From contig CM082594.2 in the NCBI GenBank assembly GCA_040954595.2, forward strand, positions 8,556,001 through 8,620,000: a stretch of 64,000 bases of DNA, written 5' to 3'. The translations under genes were made by a program, and so were the position numbers. A model generated the notes under the pieces. It was not told the DNA's origin, did not search any database, and was given only the letters and a program-made list of their open reading frames with translations. Below, piece by piece: positions 55,101 through 64,000 of this stretch. How positions within the stretch are numbered: the stretch's first letter is position 1; each line of letters starts with the position of its first letter. Source of the DNA: Balanoglossus misakiensis. Lineage: Eukaryota; Hemichordata.

Positions 55101-58100
55101 CTGACACATGTTGACGAAAGCTTCCGGCCTCATGTCGTTCAAGAAACATTTACCAAATGCTGCAGCCTGTAAAGAGATATGTGTTTGTACACAATCATCA
55201 TCACGAATGTTAATATGCAATAAGTGTCCTAGCTGAGAACAAGTTCACAAGTTCAGAAACACTGAATAAATCACATCATCAGGAAAAAAATTCAGGTTTA
55301 CTAAGACTCACCCTGAGCAACATTCTCTGAGTGTTCGGTTCATACTCAGCACCTGCAGCCACAATACACTGTTCAACAGCTTCTTGTAATTTTTCTTTAA
55401 TCATTCTGATGTATTCGTCTGCCTTCTGGCTTCCTTTCTACAACATCAAAAAAGGATTTCCCAAACACAATTATTACTATCAACTGCCCATTGAAGTGAA
55501 TACATGTACACTTTAAATGATTCAACCTCAATGGGGACAAACCACTAAAAAGAGGGGATTGAGAATGTCCACTTTTGTTCATTCTGACCTGAAACTCCTT
55601 GGAGGCTTCATACAGCATTGCTCCTGGAGCCATCGACCCAATCTTGAAGACCGTTTCAACCATTGCTGTGGTAGAATAAATGCAATAGCTGGTTATTCAT
55701 ACAGTTACATATGTTGACATCTGCACATATTTCATACTATACATGTATCTGTTTCTGTACTAATACATGTAACCCTTCAGATATGAACAGTATCAGTAAA
55801 TGGTGACTTACATGGAACTCTCTGAAGGAAGTCATGAGTGTATTTGCCAATGATTCTGAGACCGTCCAACTCAGGTACAAGATGAACAACACTGTCCATG
55901 TTGTACTTAACCCAGTCTTTGTCAGGTCCAACCATTAGTAACAGGTTCTCCCAATAGCCCACAATGGCACCCGTTCCACACCACACCAACTGCTGTGGTT
56001 TGGCGTGCGATTTGGTGTTGAATTCACAGTACCCTTTCTGAAGTACAGAATTATCAAGAAAATATTTTTTTTAAAACTGTCAATGAAAAAGAAACCAACC
56101 AAGCACACGCTATCTCTAAGCTAGTGCTCCACCAAAAAAACTTTCTCACCTGCAAATCAGCTGACCCAATCCACAGCAAACCACTGTCAGTGAACAGAGC
56201 CAAGTACTTGTGATTGAATGAAAATGACATATCGATGAAGGAATTGACTTCTGCAGTCATAGGAGGGGCCTGAAAATAAATGCACCACATTTTTACAACG
56301 GCAGTATTATATCGCTTGAGGGTCTGTGCGAACACCAAACTTCTAATCATCTGTTTTTCATAGTAATCCCATTTCTGAGATTGGCAAAAACATAAGTTAC
56401 ATACCACTTGGGAAAACTGTCCACCATGATCAAGCATAAATAGATCTGAATCCCTGGCCAGTAATATACGCGACTGCCGGTCTTCCGATATGACAGCCCA
56501 ACATGTTGGCGGAGAGCTGAGACCTGGAAACAAAATATTCTGTTAACTGTTGAATAGTCAATAACGCAGTCCCTCTTGGATTGATGGATTGTATGTCTAA
56601 GTATGTTCTCCTCAGATAAATGAAAATATTTCTACAGATGATTTTACATTCCTCACCTGGAGCATCTGCCATTTTTCTCACTCTGGGCTCCTCCACATTA
56701 TTTGCCACGTAAAACTTACAGCTGTTTGTCAGGATGGCCAGTCCAGTGCCGCTGAAACTGCGAAATACACTACACTCTAGGACTAGTGTGTCCTTCGCTT
56801 CCTGTTTAGAGATAAAACCACAGAGACCTAGCTTAATAGCAGCCACTTCATTGATGGTTAAGTCACCAGTTTATTTTACTGTTATACATATGATACAATC
56901 ATTACAAATTCATACTGGCATATGTTCATAATATTTCAACTTATTTCATTGGTATTACAGTTTATGTGTTGACAAGACAGTGACAATATATTTACCTGTC
57001 CCATGCTAAAGGTTCTCTTAAAATGCCCAAAAATGTCATACACCAATACACTGCCATCTTCTTGAATGCAAAGTAAATCTTCTGTGTTAGACCAACCCAT
57101 GTGGATTATGTGGCCGCTGTTCCACTGAAAATTGTAAATAAATTTACTGTACATCATTCCTCGGTAAATTATTTATTACTATTTGATTTGAATAGTGAAT
57201 TTATCAATCCATGAAATTGTTAAAGCTTAGTTACAGACTAACCTTTATCTCTGAAATATAGTTGCCTGATGCAGAGAAAATATAAATAGTTGGTTTGGCA
57301 GTTGTTGCTTTCACAATCTTGCTGTCATCTCTTATTAACGCTGGATCAAAACAAAGGATAACAATAACCATTATCATATTATCAACTTGGCCAATATTGC
57401 GAATAATATCAAACACAACTATTTACTATAGAGGGGCAGTGTCCAGCATCTCAAAAGGCATATCCTCATTGGCATTCATCGGGAGAGACAGAATGAGACA
57501 ATCCTTACCTACTGGCCCTCCATATGGTGCTGCTGCAACTTTAAACTTCGCCAAGTCAATATCATGTCGAATCCACCCCATACTGTACAACTCAATTTTC
57601 CTGTAATTCAATGAAACATACATGCATATTGTAATAGTAATAACCTAAGTATACATATGATTGTTCAATAATGCAAGCATGTGGTGGCTGGACGAGTTCA
57701 CCAACTAGCTGACTTCTCTGGTAACCAATTATGTTCAATAGAGGGTCCTATGGCACGTCCACGGTCCTGAAAGGTCCATGGTCTGACGTACTGCAGTCAA
57801 ATGCAGTTGACTCAGACTGATTGTTGTGTTGACTGAAACCCGGAAGTTGCTTCTACAATTACAACCCATGCTTTTACTTTTAGCTCCTCTGTCAAATGGC
57901 AGCGGTTGCAAGATCAAAAGACCGAACAGACTTATCGTATTCATGATGCTTCCTCTTGGAGTGATTTCTAATGATCAGCACAGATATTCTTTTACACTAA
58001 TTACAGTCAACCTGTGCAAAATGGGAAACGCCCACTCCTACCACAGTCGTCTGCAACTCCAGTTGGCACTGTTGCAGACGACATCGGGTGGAGTTAACAA

Positions 58101-58249
58101 ATAACAGCATAATGAATTCAAAGTAGATGAGCCTAAAAATAGATAAATTACACGCAAAAAGTTAAAATCAAATCGTGCAATCGAGTATATTATCATTACC
58201 TGTAAAACACCTCTCCCAGAGGGTTCCAGTCTGCTGTGACGTGCGCCAT
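52108..58249 (-). CDS. VPS16: Vacuolar protein sorting-associated protein 16
   Basis: Twenty-two exons: 58200-58249, 57509-57600, 57243-57340, 56996-57124, 56657-56801, 56405-56523, 56150-56269, 55812-56037, 55589-55665, 55312-55437, 55039-55166, 54902-54937, 54636-54744, 54338-54472, 54115-54223, 53791-53888, 53575-53679, 53248-53355, 52884-53053, 52624-52720, 52366-52469 and 52108-52252; 2526 nt, 841 aa (human 839). It starts [20 protein letters not shown]. The N-terminal beta-propeller includes [23 protein letters not shown] and [14 protein letters not shown]. The alpha-solenoid includes [65 protein letters not shown] and [18 protein letters not shown]16 is a core subunit of HOPS and CORVET tethers in late endosome/lysosome fusion. 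The 36-nt micro-exon is preceded by a U12-type intron. Confidence 0.97.
54564..54598. repeat. C11-T8-G16 homopolymer block
   Basis: A run of C11 (54564-54574), T8 (54575-54582) and G16 (54583-54598) in the VPS16 intron 54473-54635. The C and G runs can pair into a hairpin with a T loop. Exact lengths should be treated with caution. Confidence 0.85.
54938..55038 (-). other. U12-type GT-AG intron in VPS16
   Basis: On the minus strand the intron opens GTATCCTTTC after TCACA and ends TAG before ATTGGAGCACC. TTCCTTAAC, a perfect U12 branch element, lies about 11 nt before the 3' splice site. The join gives TCA CA|A TTG, that is [15 protein letters not shown], which aligns without gaps to other VPS16 proteins. 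Length is 101 nt. Confidence 0.92.
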
Positions 58250-58915
58250 CTTGTTTTCTTCGTATTTCCCACAATGCACCTATAAAACAAAAGAGCAATC
58301 ACAGCAACCCACTGGATCCACGCACCCATGAAGTGTAACGCGCAAAAACTTTACTAGGAAAATTTCAACATTTTGCCGCAATGTGATTAATTTGTAAAAT
58401 ATTGCGAATACTGACAAATAGTTCCTCTGTTTCTTATATCAGCTGTCATGTTCTCTTATGGATCCGGAGAGGCCTAGGCCTACACAAGATTATGATTGTC
58501 ACTGTGCGAAACTTAAAAAAAAAAACTATTATTTCAGGAAAAAATAGGAGTAGCGATTGATTTTTTGTCTTGGCGCACTAGACCAGCTTCTAATCAATGC
58601 TTTTACATACCAATGATTTTGTTGTCGCCTTGGTACTTAAAATTTGATTAAAAGTAGCTTTTTGCGTCTCTTAAACCATAGACAGTCTATGTTTAAACCC
58701 AATGGATCCGTGACAACTGCCTGAGATTTAGGGTTGGGAAGTAAAAACTCTCACAGCACGGTCGTAGATCTTGTTATGTCGCGGTTTGGAAGTTGCAGGT
58801 TCTTTCCCCGACCGTGTTTCTTTCGACCCTCATGATGATTATACAGTGTACGTCAACTCAAGATAAAACGCCATTTGTGTTTCATAAAATGTCTAAATTT
58901 TATTGGTGTATGTAG
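58250..58915. promoter_or_regulatory. Upstream region of VPS16 and tRNA-Leu
   Basis: 666 bp between the VPS16 ATG and the tRNA gene. It should hold the VPS16 promoter and 5' UTR. A perfect 15-nt palindrome (CATAGACAGTCTATG) lies near 58677-58691. No coding exon was recognised. Confidence 0.45.
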
Positions 58916-58999
58916 GTCAGGATGGCCGAGCGGTCTAAGGCGCTGCGTTCAGGTCGCAGTCTACTCTTGTAGGCGTGGGTTCGAATCCCACTTCTGACA
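58916..58999 (+). tRNA. tRNA-Leu (anticodon CAG)
   Basis: Type II tRNA of 84 nt including discriminator A. The acceptor stem GTCAGGA pairs with TTCTGAC (one G-T pair). The A box region reads TGGCCGAGCGG. The anticodon stem CTGCG/CGCAG encloses the loop TTCAGGT with anticodon CAG. A long variable arm follows, then the B box GGTTCGAATCC. There is no intron. A T7 run a few bases downstream is a pol III terminator. It is nearly identical to vertebrate tRNA-Leu(CAG) and, having intact stems and both promoter boxes, is probably functional. Confidence 0.97.
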
Positions 59000-59774
59000 C
59001 TATCCTTTTTTTGCGATTTGTCGAAGACAAAAACTTAGGTTCTCCCATTCTAATGATACTCTACACATCCATTTATTTTTTTCTGTAATTTTTTTTTCAA
59101 ATGAAAGCACATGACCACCCGGTGATTCACCTCAACCCAGCATGCATCTGGTCATTCCGAACGACCAATTTAATTTAAGCGAAACGAAAGCTGGACTGTC
59201 GACACCCACTTTATGACTAATAGTTTTCTATTTCGCTGAACAATTGCTGTAGAAATTTGAAGCGATTTGCCTCGTTCTTCCTACAATCCGTTACGTACGT
59301 GCTAAACGTTGCAATCTCACCTTGGTTGGTCAGTAGACTAATCATGTCAGTGTTGCTTTAACAGCCGTGACCGCTCCTCTGACACTGTTGAAATTCATAT
59401 AATTATGTGTACCCTCAGTTAATATTTCGGTCGCGTCACTTTCGCCAACATCAGGTCCTTTTTTTTACATTATTTTATTTTCAAAGACGTGCATTTTACT
59501 TTGTAGCAACTTGAGGTAATGAATTCCATAGATATCACTCAATGTTTTGAATTAAAATATATTTGAACATGGCTGTTTGATTTGGAGTCATGCATATAAT
59601 CTGAATCAACAGAGGATATTAATGTGTACCACCACATCTTTCACTATATTCCATTATGCGCGTAGCAGCTGGTGCTTGACGCTAAAAATTGTCGTTGTGA
59701 CGCAAATATCTGCCATTTGTGCCCAAGAGATCTGTGCGGTGCACTGACAAAAAGAGTGATATATTAATTCAGCC
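59000..59774. other. Gap between tRNA-Leu and the CD225 gene
   Basis: 775 bp. The first bases include the pol III terminator; the rest should hold the promoter and 5' UTR of the CD225 gene. No coding exon was recognised. Confidence 0.45.
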
Positions 59775-60613
59775 ATGGAACAGGGTGGAATCAGTAAGTA
59801 TGGTAGATTTTTGTCCACACTGTCTGAACATTAATTACACGAGGAAAACTCTGTGAAACAGTAGTAATTATTTCATGTATCTTAATCGTGTCTTAATCGT
59901 AACCCCGAAAATTGTTTATGGTGGTTTAACTTTCTCTGTATGCTTTTTTTTTTAAATTAAATTTCGGATATCTTTTATTCAGACTATGAAAAGATGCCCA
60001 GTGAATCGGTCAACCTGTATAAAACAACGGACCAAAGCAGCAGACTTGTCCGCCAGCTAGAAGTTCCCGATGATCACATGGGTCTGGCAATCTTCTCAAC
60101 GGTCTGTTGTTTCTGGCCGGTCGGAATATTCGCCATACTGAAAGCTAGAGATGTAAGTTAATGCAGCTGGCACCAAATACCCAACCCATTATGCTAAGAA
60201 TTCCACCCGACCGAGATTTGTTTCACAATCTGGCCTCAATGATATCTGTTCCCAGTTGACAACTTAATAATTGAATGTTGCGTGGACCCACTACGCAAAC
60301 TTCATGTGTATTTTGCTATCCATAATCATACTAGTCTAGACTCCAGACTCGCGTGTGTTTTATCGCCAGGATCCACCCACACACACACACACACGAGTCT
60401 GGATTCTATACTATAGTCATACCAGTACACGTACATTATCCACACGTTATTCTATAGGTTCACAAAAAGGCGTGGCAAGGAAACATGACCGCGTCTGCGG
60501 ATGCATCCAGGTGGGCCCTTTTACTGTCCCAAATAGCCCTGGGCATTGGGATTCTTATTATCATCATCGTCGTCGTCATCAGCGTCGTGGAACATCATTA
60601 TGACCAACTGTAG
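59775..60613 (+). CDS. CD225/dispanin-family small transmembrane protein
   Basis: Three exons: 59775-59793, 59983-60152 and 60458-60613; 345 nt, 114 aa. The protein begins MEQGGINYEKMPSES. The CD225 core follows: PDDHMGLAIFSTVCCFWPVG, with a double cysteine and the re-entrant hydrophobic segment, then FAILKARDVHKKAWQGN and a second long hydrophobic helix (LGIGILIIIIVVVI) ending EHHYDQL. The exon break after KARD is a usual site in this family. Dispanins include SynDIG1-like, PRRT and IFITM proteins; this short form looks most like the generic invertebrate dispanin. Role and membrane site cannot be fixed from sequence. A possible poly(A) signal is near 60927. The 5' ATG context (GCCATGG) is strong. 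Confidence 0.88.
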
Positions 60614-61252
60614 TGCCTCTGCCAACTGTACTGATCACCTTCATCCCAGAAGAGTAAACTGTGACGATTGAAGACGAAAGAAGGGGAAATGTACTTTAAC
60701 ATAACGATGTAAGCTGCGAAGCTGTGTTGCATAGTCCAAAGGCCTAATAACTATGCCAATTTTGCTGTCGAATATGCCACCAAAGAAATTTCAGTGTAAC
60801 TATATAAAATATAATGAGTCATCAGTTTGATAACTCCATACTGGACACTGGAATATACTGCATCATGCCATGGTGATGGTGATTTTGAATATTGACGATC
60901 TTGATTGGGGACTGTTGGTGGTAGAATAAACACAGAAGACAGGTTCTATTGTCATTTTTTTTATTTGTTGCTTCGGACAAAGGAGAAACATAGAGCTTAT
61001 ATGTACAAATCGTACCCCACCTACGTGCCACCTATAGTCATGATAGACAGGCCCTCAGGTGTTGCACAGTAAAACAGTTTTGGTAGTTGCCGCAAAAAGA
61101 GATGTATTTTCATTTTATGCCAAAGTTCGTAAACTCTTTTTTTTGCGCCCAGCACGGTTTCAAATTGATCTGCACGTGGCATCATTGCACAGAGGTTCAT
61201 TACTCCTGGACACTGTTCTTCAAAAGTCATCTTAAATTTATTAATGGTTTAT
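60614..61252. other. Convergent gap, CD225 gene / Shisa-like gene 1
   Basis: 639 bp holding the CD225 3' UTR (AATAAA near 60927) and probably the 3' UTR of the minus-strand Shisa-like gene. A 69-codon minus-strand frame at 61021-61230 has no family likeness and no splice context. Confidence 0.5.
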
Positions 61253-62382
61253 CTATGCTACCATAGAAGAGCTGTGACTGTCTTTGGAGCAGCTTTTGCA
61301 ACACGCCATGCACGCGCAGAAGCCACAGCACACCAGACCCACGATGACAATAAACACGAGGAAAGCCGCTACAAGCAGACACACCAGTACAATCAACCAC
61401 GTCCTGAAAGTAAAAATAATAATGATTTTTGAAAAACAAATCTGGGTTTCTTGTCCGAGTAATAACGTGGCTGGAACTTGAAGACAGGATCGCCTGGATC
61501 GCCTGTCTGTGCCAGGTGTACTCACAGGTGTAATCACAGGTGCTTGCGAAGAGGAATGATTGGCTAGCACTTTTTGGTGTGCATATCCTGACTCGCCCAA
61601 ACAAAACCATACCCACGTGTTGCTATGGAATTTAACCTTTGCAAAGTAGCGATTTTTATGAAACAAAGACGGTGAACACCCCTTTTCGATAGATCTATGG
61701 ATTAATCAATCAATCGATCAAATCGCTGAATACTTACTCCACATACTCTTCTGTGCAGCAACTCTTCTGGTTGTCATAGACAACACAACAAACAGTGTGG
61801 TCTTGTGTATCGTTCGTGTTGGGACGAGGACAGTAATCGAACGGCCAGTCTGACGGACAATCAACAGCCGACACGGATGGTACTGAAAATATATTGTGTC
61901 TTACCCGATTAATCGTTAAAAGAAAATGTAAATATTCGTGCAGCGGGTATCTTACAAATATTTCCGTTGTCACGGTCAGGGGCGGTGTTAGCAATTCGGG
62001 ACTTAAAAGTCACTGTCAACAGAGCTAAACCTGCGGGAATCGATGTTTTACACGAAGAAGCAAGCAAGCAAGCGAGGGAGGGTGAAATATTGGTACCGTA
62101 TCTGCACCCAGTCTGACTTGCAAGTGGTAATTTCAAATACAATGTATTGATGTTATCCTTCTCATAAAGTATACTGGTGATATTTTCCCGACACTCCTGA
62201 GTGAATTCGTTGACGGCAAATGGCGATATAGCTAACAACAATTGACGCGAATGTTATAATGACCATCAAAGCGTTAATTGTACTGGTAGCCAATGATCTT
62301 TAGAGTACATACGAAATTGCTTACCATAAAACATAGCAAATGTGACAATAGCTACAACAAAAAGAATTTTTGTCGATTCCAT
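61253..62382 (-). CDS. Shisa-like (six-cysteine, single-pass) membrane protein 1
   Basis: Three exons: 62325-62382, 61738-61882 and 61253-61403; 354 nt, 117 aa. Exon 1 is a signal peptide (MESTKILFVVAIVTFAMFYG). Exon 2 holds a short extracellular domain with six cysteines in the order C, C, CC, CC (DCPSDWPFDYC, HTVCC, KSCC). Exon 3 holds a membrane helix (WLIVLVCLLVAAFLVFIVI) followed by a cysteine-rich juxtamembrane stretch (CCGFCACMACCKSC) and a short tail ending SSMVA. This plan is that of the Shisa-like STMC6 superfamily of membrane adaptors; no specific member is recognised. It is a tandem paralogue of the next gene, with identical intron phases. Confidence 0.82.
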
Positions 62383-62963
62383 CGTGGTCTCTCTCAAGCT
62401 TTGGCGAGTCACACAACAGTTCCTGTCGGCTGGCTTCCAGATGTGAAGTGATCAGTGGTGCAGGTTCTCAAAGTAACAGATCGAGATGATTTTCGGTTTA
62501 AATTTCATCTTATCACCGCATACTGAATCATAAGTATACACGCACAGATGAATCACGATAGTTGTACAGTCGAATATTCCGTTTGACCTGATTCCAAAGG
62601 TGTCCTTGCCACTTTGGCCAGTGGTGACGTCATAGTTTGCGCTGGACAACACCAAAATGTAACCAGGTGTCTTTTTTAGGTGATATACTCATACACAGCA
62701 TACACAGACAGACACAAGAGAGATGAAATTTTCGTATTCTATGGGGGAATTTTGCAAGCATTTTTAAATTACAGTACTAGTAGTTTCATGTAAGTTTAAT
62801 CTAAGATTTTATTAGTCCTAATTACGCATACACTCTTGGCAAATCAGAAATACTGGTTTAGATTTAACTCTTCTAAGGTTTTGGTTTACAATTACACAAT
62901 TTCGGATATGTTGTAATGACAAACTATTCCAAGCGCTGAAGTCTTCAACGTCCGATTTGTTTC
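62383..62963. other. Spacer between the tandem Shisa-like genes
   Basis: 581 bp. It should contain the promoter of gene 1 and the 3' UTR of gene 2. No exon or clear motif was recognised. Confidence 0.5.
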
Positions 62964-64000
62964 CTACATGTATCTGACGTTTTCTTCGATGAAGGCACCG
63001 GTTTGTCCTCTTGCGTCGAACGGTTTCTCGTTCACGATGACTTCATACGGTGGTGGTTCGTCGCTCGTTTCCTTAACATCGACCTCGTTGGTACAACATG
63101 ACTGCTTACGACAAAGACGTGGACAGATTACACATGAACAGAAACCGGCCCAATAACATACGATCACTGCTGCAACGACGACAGCTATGACGAACAATAT
63201 GAAGGCAATGAGTACAACGGTAGTTATCAACCATCCACTGCATTTGAAAATAAAAAGAATAAAATTAGGAAGGTCATGAACATGTATAACTTTTCCACAT
63301 TGATTTTGTCAATTTGACAAAATGATTGATGGTAAATATGAAAGCTGGTCATCACAATTGAAGCCAGCCTTTTTTGTCCAGGAGCAGAGACGCCTACCAG
63401 TTTGGCAGTTTAACTATCCACAAACACTCAGTAGGGTAAATGTGCTTGATATTACGGTCCACATTTTGACATTTTTTTCAGTTAAAATAAAACAGCGTTC
63501 TTATATTTTTTGTCACACTGTTTTACCTCGGACCATCGATACCGGCATCGAAGTAATCTTCATAATAATCTTCGTCAGAGTCGTCGTAGTCGTCATCGTC
63601 GTCATCGCGGTCCCGACAGCAACGAAAGATGCCTTCACCACTACGGCTATCATTAAAGCCCCGACAGCAAATCACGTGATACTTGGTGTCGTTGCCACGG
63701 GGACAGAAGAAAAAGGGAAAATCGTCCGGGCATTCGTTCACCTCGTCCGATGCTATCACTGATGGCACTGAAAGATAATGGACAGTCAGTGTAAACTGAA
63801 AGACAATCCCAATATAGGTCGCGCTGAAGATTGTATAATAGGCCTAAAAGGCATGTCCAAAAATGTCACCTGTCGTCCATTTTCCTTCTATAGCTATTAG
63901 ATCATTTTGTGTCGTCAGGATAATATCGTTCAACCCGGAGATCAACTTTTCAATTTCTCAACAACGTTCAGAGACGGTACTTACCACAAAACAGTGCGAG
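62964..64000 (-). CDS. Shisa-like membrane protein 2 (5' end beyond window)
   Basis: Exons seen: 63985-64000 (partial, the last bases of the signal-peptide exon, LALFC), 63527-63767 and 62964-63237. The ectodomain carries the same six-cysteine pattern as gene 1 (NECPDDFPFFFC, HVICC, FRCC) and then an acidic, tyrosine-containing stretch that gene 1 lacks (DRDDDDDDYDDSDEDYYEDY). The membrane helix (WLITTVVLIAFILFVIAVVV) is followed by a cysteine-rich segment (CSCVICPRLC) and a longer cytosolic tail with a PPPY motif (DEPPPYEVI), a likely ligand for WW-domain ubiquitin ligases. Exon phases match gene 1 exactly. The start codon lies outside the window. Confidence 0.82.

Noticed and set aside
61021-61230. 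69-codon minus-strand frame downstream of Shisa-like gene 1
   Set aside because: No recognisable domain or splice site; position fits a 3' UTR.

Overview
This is animal nuclear DNA. The genes are split by short introns of about 100 to 900 bp, splice sites are mostly canonical, 3' ends carry AATAAA-type signals, and the sequence includes a pol III tRNA gene. The predicted proteins match deuterostome and vertebrate families closely, yet genes lie only about 4-5 kb apart and intergenic DNA is modest. C1q, TRIM, CD225/dispanin and Shisa-like genes, compact structure and many ACATGTA motifs suggest an invertebrate deuterostome. A hemichordate or cephalochordate fits best, but the species cannot be fixed from sequence alone.

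Layout. 1-2935: tandem satellite with an 87-bp unit in two sub-families; block A carries a 697-bp higher-order period. 3350-4766 (-): GATAD1. 5995-9827 (-): SLC25A40-type mitochondrial carrier. 10541-11638 (+): intronless RING/B-box/coiled-coil (TRIM-like) gene. 16557-21229 (-): NDRG family. 22543-27459 (+): EDEM2, with a complete secreted C1q-domain gene nested on the opposite strand in one intron (24907-25670). 29693-32420 (-): CCDC102. 36007-40730 (-): TANGO6. 41639-45284 (+): dermatan-sulfate epimerase-like with a sulfotransferase domain. 46340-49851 (-): TMX3. 50378-51422 (+): PFDN4. 52108-58249 (-): VPS16. 58916-58999 (+): tRNA-Leu(CAG). 59775-60613 (+): CD225/dispanin gene. 61253-62382 and 62964-64000 (-): tandem pair of six-cysteine, single-pass Shisa-like genes; the second runs off the window.

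Exons were joined by hand from splice sites, reading phase and remembered family alignments. Every complete multi-exon model sums to a multiple of three, and most give lengths close to the human proteins (SLC25A40 340 aa, VPS16 841, EDEM2 577, TMX3 450, PFDN4 138, NDRG 370).

The genes are not one pathway. Several act in the secretory and endosomal system: EDEM2 in ER glycan trimming, TMX3 in ER disulfide exchange, the DSE-like enzyme in Golgi glycosaminoglycan editing, TANGO6 in Golgi organisation, VPS16 in HOPS/CORVET tethering. The main signals of interest are two U12-type introns with perfect consensus elements (AT-AC in PFDN4, GT-AG in VPS16), two GC-AG introns, the higher-order satellite, a perfect 45-nt palindrome, and gene content whose human counterparts, from memory, lie mostly on chromosomes 16, 18 and 20.
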